Assembly: GCF_021391675.1 (NCBI RefSeq)
Contig: NZ_CP090095.1
Coordinates: forward strand, 749,501 to 813,500
Source: Neorhizobium galegae
GTDB lineage: Bacteria; Pseudomonadota; Alphaproteobacteria; Rhizobiales; Rhizobiaceae
DNA length: 64,000 nucleotides
Direction of reading: 5' to 3'
Shown: piece by piece, positions 1 to 8,658 of the stretch
How the letters are laid out: every line of letters begins with the position of its first letter
Position numbering within the stretch: position 1 is the stretch's first letter
Notes under the pieces: model-generated
The model's input: only the letters and a program-made list of their open reading frames with translations
Databases searched by the model: none
What the model was told of the DNA's origin: nothing
Translations under genes and position numbers: made by a program

Positions 1-243
1 TACGGCAAGGGCTCCGCCGGTGAATTCTGGAAGGGCATGATGGCCGAGAAGATCGCCGACGAAATGTCGAAAAAGGGCGGTGTCGGCATCGCCGAACAGA
101 TGTATTCGCAGGCGCTCGCCCGTGCGGAACGTCAGGCCTCGGTCAATCCGACCACCAATGAGACTGATCGCAGCCGCGCAATCAGCATGATCACCGATTT
201 CGAGCGACAGGTTCTCGGCGTCGGAAAGAAGAGTGAGGCCTGA
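1..243 (+). CDS. Flagellar rod-binding protein, FlgJ N-terminal type (partial, 5' end outside window)
   Basis: The reading frame is open from base 1, so the gene starts upstream; about 80 C-terminal residues are visible. The run FWKGMMAEKIADEM followed by GGVGIAEQMY is typical of the rod-binding (FlgJ N-terminal) domain, which chaperones rod assembly in the periplasm. No muramidase domain follows, as is usual for rhizobial versions. The FlgN-like gene begins within about 30 bases of the stop, so both probably belong to one flagellar transcript. Family assignment is from motif recall and is fairly secure; the exact gene name is not. Confidence 0.75.
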   Translation, partial: YGKGSAGEFWKGMMAEKIADEMSKKGGVGIAEQMYSQALARAERQASVNPTTNETDRSRAISMITDFERQVLGVGKKSEA

Positions 244-268
244 CATGCATCAGACTGGGGCAGAGAAC

Positions 269-634
269 ATGGAAGTTGTTTCGAATGATTATCGCATCAA
301 GACCGTGCTTGGCCGGTTGGAGATGATAATCGACAACGAAAATCAGCGGATTGGCCGCGATCCGGAATTCGACCTGAAAGTGTCGAATGCGCACAAAAGC
401 CGCTGCCTCTACGAATTGACCATGCTGTTCCGCGGCACCGATCCGAAGCAGCTTGCCACCGGCCATATCGATCAGATGCACGGGTTGAAGAGCAAGCTGG
501 CGCTTAATGCCCGCCGGGTCGAGGCGCATCTTCACGCTGTCCGCGCCGTCGCCGATCTCTTGAAGAATGCTGCCCGCGATGCGGACGACGACGGTACCTA
601 CACCCAGGAACAGTTCACCTACGGCGAGGCCTGA
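269..634 (+). CDS. FlgN-like flagellar export chaperone
   Basis: A 121-residue, mostly helical soluble protein without signal peptide, lying directly after the rod-binding protein and overlapping the next gene by one base (TGATG). Position and size fit FlgN, the cytoplasmic chaperone for hook-filament junction proteins; in rhizobia the sequence is highly diverged. The start at 269 has a purine-rich stretch (GGGGCAGAG) 3 to 12 bases upstream; an in-frame ATG at 245 would add eight residues and is also possible. It contains a central RLEMIIDNENQRIG helix and ends with a short acidic segment. The call rests mainly on context and helical character. Confidence 0.6.
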   Translation: MEVVSNDYRIKTVLGRLEMIIDNENQRIGRDPEFDLKVSNAHKSRCLYELTMLFRGTDPKQLATGHIDQMHGLKSKLALNARRVEAHLHAVRAVADLLKNAARDADDDGTYTQEQFTYGEA

Positions 635-1182
635 TGGTCAAGCTCCTTCTCAGTGGTCTATGGGTCTGCATCGTCACGCTTGGGGCGGTGTATTTCTCCG
701 TGCAGATGTCCGCAGCACCTGCGCCGGTCGACGAAGAGGCCAGGCGGAAGGAGCTTCTTCAACTGGTGCGCGGGGAATCGATCACCATTCCGATGATCGC
801 GGACGGTGCCATCACCGGTTATTTCTTGAGCCGTGTCTCGTTCATGATGGACAAGGAAAAGATCAAGAACACCAAGCTGCCGATCACCGAACTGACGACG
901 GACCAGCTTTTCACGCTGCTGATCGGCAACCAGATGGTCGATCTCAGCAAGCCCGGCGCCTTCAACCTCGAAAAATTCCGCACCAGCATCAAGGACAATT
1001 TCAACAAGAAGCTCGGCGACGGACTGGTGGCGGAGGTCCTGGTCGAACAGCTCGACTACCTCTCCAAGGAAGACATTCGCAACAATGCCTCGCGCGGCAA
1101 CAAGAACCCGAACCCGGGCAAGAAGATTGTCGAGGGGGTGAAGATCGAAGATCCGAAAGCTTCGCCCACCACCGGCCACTGA
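634..1182 (+). CDS. Conserved protein of unknown function, end of flagellar operon
   Basis: 182 residues with an uncleaved N-terminal hydrophobic segment (about residues 4-24, LLLSGLWVCIVTLGAVYFSV) and a hydrophilic remainder, so probably anchored in the inner membrane facing the periplasm. Start and stop overlap the FlgN-like gene in TGATG, implying translational coupling. A rho-independent terminator follows 31 bases after the stop, so this is the last gene of the flagellar transcript. The topology recalls small flagellar accessory proteins such as FliL, but I see no diagnostic FliL motif. The function is not recognised; a role in motor or hook assembly is inferred from operon position only. 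Confidence 0.7.
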   Translation: MVKLLLSGLWVCIVTLGAVYFSVQMSAAPAPVDEEARRKELLQLVRGESITIPMIADGAITGYFLSRVSFMMDKEKIKNTKLPITELTTDQLFTLLIGNQMVDLSKPGAFNLEKFRTSIKDNFNKKLGDGLVAEVLVEQLDYLSKEDIRNNASRGNKNPNPGKKIVEGVKIEDPKASPTTGH

Positions 1183-1212
1183 CGACCGCTACGGCGATAA
1201 CACAGCGAATAT

Positions 1213-1241
1213 AGGCCGGCCTTGGTGGTCGGCCTTTTTTG
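1213..1241 (+). terminator. Rho-independent terminator of the flagellar operon
   Basis: The inverted repeat AGGCCG/CGGCCT (1213-1218 and 1230-1235) with an 11-base loop is followed by six T residues. It lies just past the stop at 1182. Confidence 0.85.
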
Positions 1242-1361
1242 TTGCGAGGGCCTTGGAAATACGGGCATCGTTCGCATTTTACCAATCGATTTAAAGGCGA
1301 TTTCAGAGCGCGCTGTTAGACCTTGGGGACGAATTGGTCTTGCCCCATGGGGAGCGCATCG

Positions 1362-2006
1362 ATGAACGCATCCGGAGAGTTCCTGGCATCCGCGTCACCC
1401 CGGACCCTGTTCGGCCTGCGTGTCTGCGATCTCGGATGGAACGCAACGCTCGGTCTCGTGGAAAGCCTGATCGCGCTGCGCGGCAATCGTACAACAATCG
1501 GTTTCCTCGACGAGCGGACGGCTTTCCGTCAGATGATCGATCCTGCCTACCGCAGTCAGTTGGGCCGCAGGGTGCTTCTGCCGGGTGGCGGCCGCGCCTT
1601 TAGCATCCTCGCCAAAGCGCGGCATGAAAAACCGACGCCGGTACGTTTTTCGGCAGCGATGTTCGTCCCGGCCCTGTTGAGCTTCCTGGAAAAGGGGCAT
1701 CGCATCGGCATAGCCGGCGAGGATACCGCACGGGTCGAAGCCCTCCGCGAGCATTTCGCCCGCCATGCCCCTTGGCATGACGTGGCGGTCGTAGCCCTCG
1801 ACCAGGACATGCCGCAACGTTTCGACCTTATCCTCGTCGATGCAGCAGGTCTTGGCCAGGAGCGGCGGGTCGAGCGCCGGCTCGCTTCGGTCCGCACCGG
1901 ATTGGTGGTCATGACCGGGGCAGGGTTGTCCACCTTCATCGAAGGCAAATCGGCACCCGCGGTGCCCCAGGCGACAGTCCCGTCCCGGCAGCCGTCTTTC
2001 GCCTGA
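1362..2006 (+). CDS. Diverged WecG/TagA/CpsF-family glycosyltransferase-like protein
   Basis: 214 residues from the ATG at 1362, chosen because GGGGAG lies nine bases upstream; TTG 1323 and ATG 1347 are alternatives. The middle part (SFLEKGHRIGIAGEDTARV) resembles the LLG-x-P segment and the later FDLILVDAAGLGQERRVE resembles the Dlll-V-x-LG-x-PkQE block of WecG/TagA/CpsF enzymes, which add N-acetyl-mannosamine-type sugars to lipid-linked precursors. The invariant PK of PKQE is replaced (GLGQE), and the N-terminal DG-containing acceptor region reads LLPGGG. Catalytic competence is therefore doubtful. Its neighbour at 2102 is a polysaccharide chain-length protein, which supports a role in surface polysaccharide synthesis. 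The last 25 residues look disordered. Confidence 0.5.
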   Translation: MNASGEFLASASPRTLFGLRVCDLGWNATLGLVESLIALRGNRTTIGFLDERTAFRQMIDPAYRSQLGRRVLLPGGGRAFSILAKARHEKPTPVRFSAAMFVPALLSFLEKGHRIGIAGEDTARVEALREHFARHAPWHDVAVVALDQDMPQRFDLILVDAAGLGQERRVERRLASVRTGLVVMTGAGLSTFIEGKSAPAVPQATVPSRQPSFA

Positions 2007-2101
2007 CAAGTTAACCCTTTCTTTGCCATGAAATTTTAGACTGCCTTAATCAGAGGGCTGCCCGCGGGATGCCGGCGGCCTCAGATTAGCGCGGTCATCC
2101 C

Positions 2102-3847
2102 ATGTATCAGTCGGTGAAAATCGAAGACGACCGAAACCCTGACCCGGCAGCAATGCTCGCCGGCACCGGTTCCGTGTTCGCCGGACTGCGATCCGCCGCC
2201 CTCAAGGTTGGCGCCCTCACGGTGATCGGTGCACTTTTGCCGCTGCTGTTCGTCGAGACGGTTCCGCATCAGTTCAGCGCCGAGACCAGACTGAAGGTCG
2301 AGGCAGCGAGCGAAGTCACGATCAACACGGCTGCTGCGGCGCTGCGCTCCAGGACCAGCCTCGACAATGTCATCCGTGCCCTCAATCTCGGCCGCGACAG
2401 TGAGTTTTCGGTCGACCGTCCGAGCATCGCCAGGATCGTGTCCGATATCGTCTCCGGTGAGGCGATGACCGTGTCCGAGGCCGAGAACCGGCTGCGCGAG
2501 CGACTTTCCCAGGCGATTTTAACGAGTTACGACCGCCGCGCCGGCCAGCTTACGATCTCCGTCACGACGGGGGAGCCGGAAGAGGCGGCCCGCATCGCCA
2601 ACATGCTCGGCGACACATTCCACGACGAGATCGCATTCTCCGGCACAAGGTCGTCCGGCCCGGTGGTGGAGAAGCTGCGCCAGACATTCGAGCATGCGCA
2701 AGCCGCTCTTTCCGGCTTCATCGCCGAGACCGACGCGCAGAAGCTTGCCGAATTGCGCCGGACCGAGGGCGACGGACAGCAGCTCACCGCGGAAATAAAC
2801 GAGGCGACGGCGCAGCTTGGCGAGCTGAAGCAGAAGGCGGCACAAGCGTCCGCCATGAAGCTTTCGGACGTGCTGAACAAGCCCCTGCCGGACAGTCTCG
2901 AGTATACCGGCCTTGACTATCAGCGGCAGAGGCATGTCGAGGCAAAGCTTGCCGTCGACCAGCTTTCGAGCGATCTGGGCCCGCGTCACCCAAGGCTTGC
3001 GGCGGCTCAGGCGGCGCTGGCGGATGTGAAAGACGACATCCAGGACGCGCTGAAACAGCTCGGGACCTCGCTTCGTCAGCAGGAGGCGGCCGCAGCCAGA
3101 CATCTGGCTGAGCTCAAGGCGAAGCAGGCGAGGAAACCCGACGACAAGGAAATAGCCGATTCCGGAGCAAGGCTTGCGGCTCTCGAAGCTGCCGTGGACG
3201 AGGCACGGCGGAATTACCTCGAAGCGCTGCACGGAACCGAAGCCAAGGCATCCACGGGCAAAGTGTCGGTCGTCGTTCCGGCCGTGGCGGCATCCGCGGC
3301 CGTGCTGGGGCCCTCATCCGCCGAGCTTTCGCTCATCGGTGCCCTTGTCGGGCTCTCTCTCGGCGTCGCCCTGGCCTTTCTGACGCGCCGCGCACCGCGG
3401 TCGGCGACCTCCGCCGACGAAACGGATCCGGCCGATGAGGCCGCGCTGATTATCGATCGGGACTTGCTGGCGGAGCATCTGGACGAGCAGGATTTCCTCC
3501 CCGAGGCGTATAATCCGGCTTACGATCGTCCGGCCTATGAGCCGCAGCCCTCCTGGCGCCCGCGCCATCCGGCGCCAGCCAATGACAGTCCGCTTGCCGA
3601 TCACATCCGCGAAATGCTGATGGTCAATCGCCGTCCGGCCCCGGAGGCGGAGCTTCCTTCCCTGGTCGCGGCCGTCATGGCGGGCCGTCTTGCCGATGGG
3701 CCGTCCTATGGTGCACCCCGTCGTCCGGCTCCGTCGCCGGAGCAGTTCCGAAAGGCGGAGGAACTTCGCGAGCTTCGCCGTAACATGGCGGAGTTGCGCG
3801 AACGCGTTCAGGTCTATTCCGACCGCCGGAACGCCTCCCGAGGATAA
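2102..3847 (+). CDS. GumC/Wzz-family polysaccharide chain-length regulator without kinase domain
   Basis: 581 residues. A Wzz-type domain begins after the first membrane segment (about residues 36-52, GALTVIGALLPLLFVETV). A long periplasmic helical region with coiled-coil character (about 190-370) leads to a second membrane segment near residues 400-425, ending LAFLTRR. This two-helix architecture is that of polysaccharide co-polymerases such as ExoP and GumC, which set chain length at the inner membrane. The cytoplasmic tail of about 155 residues is proline/arginine rich and has no Walker A or B motif, so the bacterial tyrosine kinase domain of ExoP is absent. No strong Shine-Dalgarno sequence is seen before ATG 2102. 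It probably works with the WecG-like gene upstream; no polymerase or flippase is present nearby. Confidence 0.7.
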   Translation: MYQSVKIEDDRNPDPAAMLAGTGSVFAGLRSAALKVGALTVIGALLPLLFVETVPHQFSAETRLKVEAASEVTINTAAAALRSRTSLDNVIRALNLGRDSEFSVDRPSIARIVSDIVSGEAMTVSEAENRLRERLSQAILTSYDRRAGQLTISVTTGEPEEAARIANMLGDTFHDEIAFSGTRSSGPVVEKLRQTFEHAQAALSGFIAETDAQKLAELRRTEGDGQQLTAEINEATAQLGELKQKAAQASAMKLSDVLNKPLPDSLEYTGLDYQRQRHVEAKLAVDQLSSDLGPRHPRLAAAQAALADVKDDIQDALKQLGTSLRQQEAAAARHLAELKAKQARKPDDKEIADSGARLAALEAAVDEARRNYLEALHGTEAKASTGKVSVVVPAVAASAAVLGPSSAELSLIGALVGLSLGVALAFLTRRAPRSATSADETDPADEAALIIDRDLLAEHLDEQDFLPEAYNPAYDRPAYEPQPSWRPRHPAPANDSPLADHIREMLMVNRRPAPEAELPSLVAAVMAGRLADGPSYGAPRRPAPSPEQFRKAEELRELRRNMAELRERVQVYSDRRNASRG

Positions 3848-3967
3848 GAAGCCTGCGACATCGAATCCGCTTGCATTTGCTGTCTGCGACCAGCATAGGG
3901 CGTTGGTGGGCAAATTCAGAACATGCTCAATGTATACATTGGTGGCGGTTTCAAGCGGGAGGTGCGC

Positions 3968-4867
3968 ATGGCTGTGGTGATCGATGGTAAGGAGGCGGCA
4001 GCATCGGTAATCACCGCGGTGACCGAGGCATCGGGTTCGCTCGAGAGGGAAACCGGCGTGAAGCCGGGCCTTGCAGTCGTCATCGTCGGTGACGATCCAG
4101 CCAGCCACGCCTATGTCAATTCCAAGAGCAAGATGGCCAAGCAGTGCGGTTTCAAATCGATCCAGCATAGTCTGCCCGATGACACCACTCAGGAAACGCT
4201 TGAGAAACTGGTAGCCGAGCTCAATGCCGATCCGTCCATCCATGGCATTCTCGTCCAGCTCCCGCTGCCGAAGCACCTGAACGCCGAGCCGGTCATCCTG
4301 TCGATCTCGCCGAAGAAGGATGTCGACGGTCTGCACGTCGTCAATGCCGGCAAGATCGCTACCGGCGACCTTGAGACCGGCTTGATTTCCTGCACCCCTG
4401 CCGGGGCCATGTTGCTGGTCAACCGTATACATGGTCGTGACCTTTCGGGTCTCAACGCTGTTGTCATCGGCCGCTCCAACCTGTTCGGCAAGCCGATGGG
4501 CCTGCTGCTCTTGGCCGCCAACGCGACCGTTACCATGGCGCATTCCAAGACGAAGGACCTAGGGTCCGTATGCCGCAACGCCGATATCCTGGTTGCCGCC
4601 GTCGGCCGGCCACAGATGGTCAAGGCCGACTGGGTGAAGCCCGGGGCAACCGTCATCGATGTCGGCATCAACCGCGTAGCGGCGCCCGACAAGGGTGAGG
4701 GCAAGACCCGGCTGGTCGGTGACGTGGCCTATGCGGAAGCCGCTGAAGTCGCTGGCGCCATCACCCCGGTCCCCGGCGGCGTCGGCCCGATGACGATTGC
4801 CATGCTGATGGCCAACACCGTCATCGCGGCCTATCGCACGGCCGGCAAAACCGCACCCAGATTCTGA
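3968..4867 (+). CDS. folD: Bifunctional methylenetetrahydrofolate dehydrogenase/cyclohydrolase FolD
   Basis: 299 residues from ATG 3968, preceded by GGGAGGT five bases upstream; an in-frame ATG at 3923 lacks such a site. FolD interconverts 5,10-methylene-, methenyl- and 10-formyl-tetrahydrofolate in the cytosol. Family hallmarks are visible: [13 protein letters not shown] with the catalytic Lys, [19 protein letters not shown], the Rossmann segment [14 protein letters not shown], and the C-terminal [11 protein letters not shown]. The length is normal. It stands alone, read in the same direction as agl downstream but separated from it by an apparent promoter. Confidence 0.95.
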   Translation: MAVVIDGKEAAASVITAVTEASGSLERETGVKPGLAVVIVGDDPASHAYVNSKSKMAKQCGFKSIQHSLPDDTTQETLEKLVAELNADPSIHGILVQLPLPKHLNAEPVILSISPKKDVDGLHVVNAGKIATGDLETGLISCTPAGAMLLVNRIHGRDLSGLNAVVIGRSNLFGKPMGLLLLAANATVTMAHSKTKDLGSVCRNADILVAAVGRPQMVKADWVKPGATVIDVGINRVAAPDKGEGKTRLVGDVAYAEAAEVAGAITPVPGGVGPMTIAMLMANTVIAAYRTAGKTAPRF

Positions 4868-4917
4868 TCCTGCGGGGGACAGATTTTTTCATTTGTTCCA
4901 CGTCGGCAGCGCGGGGG

Positions 4918-4948
4918 TTGACTCCTCCGCGAGAGCGTTAAATCTCTC
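4918..4948 (+). promoter_or_regulatory. Candidate aglE promoter with inverted-repeat operator
   Basis: A TTGACT element at 4918-4923 resembles a -35 box; AT-rich TTAAAT follows at 4938 but the spacing is short. The repeat GAGAG-CGTTAAAT-CTCTC (4931-4948) is symmetric and of the kind bound by LacI-family repressors (GAGAGCG half-site). No aglR repressor gene is adjacent, so the regulator would act from elsewhere. This is a by-eye proposal. Confidence 0.35.
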
Positions 4949-5007
4949 CCCATGTTTTGGAACTCCCGGCAGGGTAGAAAAAGCCGGGACAGTGGGAGGA
5001 TATTTCA

Positions 5008-6369
5008 ATGAAGGCATCATTTTGGATCGGTACGGCGCTGGCGGCGCTCCTTGCCGGTGGCGCGGTCGCCCAGGAGCTGAAATTCGCGCCCGGCCAGGAT
5101 TCGAAATTCAGCTGGAAGAGCTATGAGGATTTCAAGGCTGCCCATGCCAATCTCAAAGGGCAGAGCCTGACGCTTTTCGGCCCCTGGCGCGGCGAGGACG
5201 AAGTGCTCTTCAACAGCGTTCTGGCCTATTTCAATGCTGCGACCGGCATCAACGGCCGCTATTCCTCCTCGGAAAATTACGAACAGCAGATCGTCATCGA
5301 CACGCAGGCCGGTTCTCCGCCGAACATCGCCATCATTCCGCAGCCCGGCCTCCTGGCCGATCTTGCAGCCAAGGGCTTCCTGACCTCGCTCGGCCAGGAG
5401 AACTCTGACTGGGTCAAGACCAATTACGGCTCGGGTGAGGACTGGATCCGTTACGGCACGTACAAGGGCAAGGACGGCAAGGAGGCCTATTTCGGCTTCC
5501 CCTTCAAGGCCGATTTCAAGTCCATGGTCTGGTACGTGCCTGAAAACTTCGAGGAAGCGGGTTACAAGGTTCCGAAGACCATGGAGGACCTGATCAAGCT
5601 CAGCGACCAGATCGTCAAGGACGGCGGCGTTCCGTGGTGCATCGGTCTCGGCTCCGGCGGCGCGACGGGTTGGCCGGCGACCGACTGGGTCGAGGACATG
5701 ATGCTGCGCACCCAGAAGCCGGAAGTCTACGACAAGTGGGTGAGCAACGAAGTCAAGTTCAATGATCCGGCTGTCGTTGGCGCGATCGATGAATTCGGCA
5801 AGTTCGCGAAAAATCCGAAATATGTCAGCGGTGGCGTCGCGGCCGTTTCCTCGACCGACTTCCGCGACAGCCCGAAGGGCCTCTTCGGCATTCCGCCGAA
5901 ATGCTACCTGCATCATCAGGCATCCTTCGTTCCGTCCTTCTTCCCGCCGGAGACCAAGCTCGGCACCGACGCCGACTTCTTCTACCTGCCCACCTATGCT
6001 TCGAAGCCGGAGCTCGGAACGCCGGTCCTCGGCGCCGGCACGATGTTTGCCATCACCAAGGATTCGCCCGCCGCCAAGGCGTTCATCGAATTCCTGAGGA
6101 CGCCGATCGCCCACGAGGTCTGGATGGCGCAATCGTCGTTCTTGACGCCGTTCAAGGGTGCCAATGCGAATGCCTATGCCAATGAGGTGCTCAAAAAGCA
6201 GGGGCAACTTCTGACCACCGCCACGACCTTCCGCTTCGATGCCTCCGACCAGATGCCGGGCAAGATCGGCGCCGGTGCGTTCTGGACCGGCATGGTCGAT
6301 TATGTCGGCGGCAAGGATGCCAAGACCGTGGCGACCGACATCCAGAAGGCATGGGACGGACTGAAATAA
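5008..6369 (+). CDS. aglE: Alpha-glucoside ABC transporter, periplasmic binding protein
   Basis: 453 residues, with GGGAGG upstream of ATG 5008. A Sec signal peptide ends near residue 21 (GGAVA-QE). The rest is a family 1 (maltose-type) solute-binding protein; LFGPWRGEDEVLFNSVLAYF, GSPPNIAIIPQPGLL and WPATDWVEDMML are as I recall them in AglE of Sinorhizobium. It would capture sucrose, maltose, trehalose and related alpha-glucosides in the periplasm and hand them to AglFG. First gene of aglEFGAK, followed by a strong intercistronic hairpin that may keep its mRNA level above that of the permease genes. Confidence 0.92.
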   Translation: MKASFWIGTALAALLAGGAVAQELKFAPGQDSKFSWKSYEDFKAAHANLKGQSLTLFGPWRGEDEVLFNSVLAYFNAATGINGRYSSSENYEQQIVIDTQAGSPPNIAIIPQPGLLADLAAKGFLTSLGQENSDWVKTNYGSGEDWIRYGTYKGKDGKEAYFGFPFKADFKSMVWYVPENFEEAGYKVPKTMEDLIKLSDQIVKDGGVPWCIGLGSGGATGWPATDWVEDMMLRTQKPEVYDKWVSNEVKFNDPAVVGAIDEFGKFAKNPKYVSGGVAAVSSTDFRDSPKGLFGIPPKCYLHHQASFVPSFFPPETKLGTDADFFYLPTYASKPELGTPVLGAGTMFAITKDSPAAKAFIEFLRTPIAHEVWMAQSSFLTPFKGANANAYANEVLKKQGQLLTTATTFRFDASDQMPGKIGAGAFWTGMVDYVGGKDAKTVATDIQKAWDGLK

Positions 6370-6394
6370 GCCTCCCCATAAGTTCTCGAAATAC

Positions 6395-6419
6395 GACCGC
6401 GCCGGATGCCGGCGCGGTC
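6395..6419 (+). promoter_or_regulatory. Intercistronic hairpin between aglE and aglF
   Basis: Perfect 11-base inverted repeat GACCGCGCCGG / CCGGCGCGGTC separated by ATG. No T-run follows (CAATGAAAAG), so it is not a classic terminator. Such hairpins after binding-protein genes commonly stabilise the upstream mRNA or attenuate readthrough. Confidence 0.7.
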
Positions 6420-6457
6420 CAATGAAAAGCTACGTATAAACGGTAAAGGGGAGAGCC

Positions 6458-7471
6458 ATGATATCGCAGATCGTTTCAGCCGTCGGCGTCGTGATCGCCG
6501 GCGTTTTCGTCTGTGCTCTGTATTACTGGCTCTCCGACAAGATCCTGCAAATCGTCTTTCCTGTCCCTGTGGAGAATGTCCGCGCAGCCTCCGTCAATCT
6601 CAACCGCCGCGCCATGGTGCGTCCCTGGTTGTTTCTCGGCCCTGCGCTGATCCTGCTGGTCGTCTATCTCGTCTATCCGGTGGTCGCGACCTTCATCCTT
6701 TCCTTCTACGACAGGTCGGGCGGCAATTTCGTCGGTCTTGCGAACTATCGATGGGCCATCCAGGACGCGCAGTTCCGCCAGTCCATCTTCAACAACATTC
6801 TCTGGCTCGCCGTGGTGCCGGCTGCGTGTACCTTTTTCGGCCTCGTCATCGCGGTGCTGACCGACCGCATCTGGTGGGGCAACCTCGCCAAAAGCCTGAT
6901 CTTCATGCCGATGGCGATTTCCTTCGTCGGCGCGTCGGTTATCTGGAAGTTCATCTACGAGTATCGCGGTGGCAGCGAAACACAGATCGGCCTCCTCAAC
7001 GCCATCGTGCAGGCCATTGGCGGCTCTCCGCAGGTATGGATCTCGCTGCCGTTCTGGAACAACTTTTTCCTGATGGCGATCCTCATCTGGATCCAGACGG
7101 GCTTTGCCATGGTCATCCTGTCGGCGGCACTGCGCGGCATCCCCGAGGAGACGATCGAGGCGGCGGTCATCGACGGCGCCAATGGCTGGCAGATCTTCTG
7201 GAAGATCATGGTGCCGCAGATCTGGGGCACGATCGCCGTCGTCTGGACGACGATCACCATTCTCGTGCTCAAGGTCTTCGATATCGTGCTGACCATGACC
7301 AACGGCCAGTGGAACACCATGGTTCTCGCAAACCTGATGTTCGACTGGATGTTCCGCGGCGGGGGCGACAGCGGCCGAAGTGCGGTCATCGCGCTGGTCA
7401 TCATGGCCGCCGTCACGCCGATCATGATCTGGAACATCCGCCAGGCGAACAAGGAAATGGGAGGCCATTGA
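6458..7471 (+). CDS. aglF: Alpha-glucoside ABC transporter permease AglF
   Basis: 337 residues, MalF-like inner-membrane permease. The preceding GGGGAGAG is a good ribosome site. Hydrophobic helices are seen near residues 5-28, 52-76, 110-130, 145-165, 205-225, 260-280 and 305-325. The ABC coupling (EAA) loop reads PEETIEAAVIDGANGWQIFWKI at about residues 228-250, contacting the ATPase AglK. It lacks the extra periplasmic P2 loop of enteric MalF. aglG follows with one base between stop and start, so translation is likely coupled. Confidence 0.92.
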   Translation: MISQIVSAVGVVIAGVFVCALYYWLSDKILQIVFPVPVENVRAASVNLNRRAMVRPWLFLGPALILLVVYLVYPVVATFILSFYDRSGGNFVGLANYRWAIQDAQFRQSIFNNILWLAVVPAACTFFGLVIAVLTDRIWWGNLAKSLIFMPMAISFVGASVIWKFIYEYRGGSETQIGLLNAIVQAIGGSPQVWISLPFWNNFFLMAILIWIQTGFAMVILSAALRGIPEETIEAAVIDGANGWQIFWKIMVPQIWGTIAVVWTTITILVLKVFDIVLTMTNGQWNTMVLANLMFDWMFRGGGDSGRSAVIALVIMAAVTPIMIWNIRQANKEMGGH

Positions 7472-7472
7472 G

Positions 7473-8630
7473 ATGAGCGCAGTAGCAAGCCTACGCCGCG
7501 TCGGCCTTCCGCGCCTTATCGTCCACGTCTCCGTCCTTGTCATCTGCATCATCTGGCTCATCCCGACGCTCGGCATCCTCGTCACCTCCTTTCGAGAAGC
7601 GGGCCAGATCACCGCGTCGGGTTGGTGGACGGCCTTTACGGGCGCCGCCGAGACGAGCGCCGCCCGCCTCGGCGAGCCTTCGGCAGCCAAGCAGGAAGGC
7701 ACGAACTACGTTATTTCCGGTTCGGTCTTCGAGGGAGGGAAGGGCGGCACCGTGCGCGCCTTCGGTACCCGCGTCGCCGCGCCGACGGAATTTACCGCTG
7801 GGCAGGCCGCCGATATCGGCAACGGCGAGACGCTGACCGTCAACGAGGACGGCAGCTATACCTATTCCAAGAACGCGCCTTTCGAGGGCCGCGGCAAACG
7901 CGTCTACTTGTCCGTTGCCACTCCGCCATCCTTCACCACAGAGAATTACCGCACGGTGCTGACCTCTCAAGGGATCGGCCAGTCCTTCGTCAACTCGCTG
8001 ACGGTCGCGGTTCCCGCAACCATTATTCCGATCCTGATCGCAGCCTTTGCAGCCTACGCACTGTCCTGGATGGAGTTTCCCGGGCGCGCCATGATCATCG
8101 CCCTTGTCGTCGGGCTGATCGTCGTGCCCCTGCAGATGTCGCTCATTCCGCTTCTGAAAATGTATAACGAGATCGGCAATCTCTTCGGCGTGCCGTCACG
8201 CAGTTATGCGGGCATCTGGCTTGCGCACTCCGCCTTCGGCATGCCGCTCGCGATCTATCTACTGCGCAACTACATTTCCGGACTGCCGCGGGAAATCATC
8301 GAGTCCGCCCGCGTCGACGGCGCCAGCGATTTCGAGATTTTCGTCAAGATCATCCTGCCGCTGTCGTTTCCGGCGCTTGCATCCTTCTCGATCTTCCAGT
8401 TCCTCTGGACCTGGAACGACCTCCTCGTCGCCATGGTCTTCCTCGGCACCGGCAAGGACCAGCTGGTCCTCACCGGCGCGCTGAACGCGCTTCTGGGCTC
8501 CATGGGTGGAAAGTGGGAAATCCTCACAGCTTCGGCCTTCATAACAATCGTCGTGCCGATTATCGTCTTTTTCGCCCTTCAGCGATATCTCGTACGCGGA
8601 CTGCTTGCCGGCTCCGTCAAGGGCGGCTGA
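7473..8630 (+). CDS. aglG: Alpha-glucoside ABC transporter permease AglG
   Basis: 385 residues, MalG-like. ATG 7473 comes one base after the aglF stop, with GGGAGG inside the aglF end. The first helix (about 15-35) is followed by an unusually long periplasmic insert (about 40-150) rich in Gly, Thr and acidic residues (for example NGETLTVNEDGSYTYSKN); this long loop explains the length against about 280 for ordinary MalG proteins and is, as I recall, characteristic of AglG. The EAA loop is PREIIESARVDGASDFEIFVKI at about 272-293. It forms the membrane channel with AglF. Confidence 0.92.
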   Translation: MSAVASLRRVGLPRLIVHVSVLVICIIWLIPTLGILVTSFREAGQITASGWWTAFTGAAETSAARLGEPSAAKQEGTNYVISGSVFEGGKGGTVRAFGTRVAAPTEFTAGQAADIGNGETLTVNEDGSYTYSKNAPFEGRGKRVYLSVATPPSFTTENYRTVLTSQGIGQSFVNSLTVAVPATIIPILIAAFAAYALSWMEFPGRAMIIALVVGLIVVPLQMSLIPLLKMYNEIGNLFGVPSRSYAGIWLAHSAFGMPLAIYLLRNYISGLPREIIESARVDGASDFEIFVKIILPLSFPALASFSIFQFLWTWNDLLVAMVFLGTGKDQLVLTGALNALLGSMGGKWEILTASAFITIVVPIIVFFALQRYLVRGLLAGSVKGG

Positions 8631-8658
8631 TCAACATCGAACGACAACAGGACATTGA

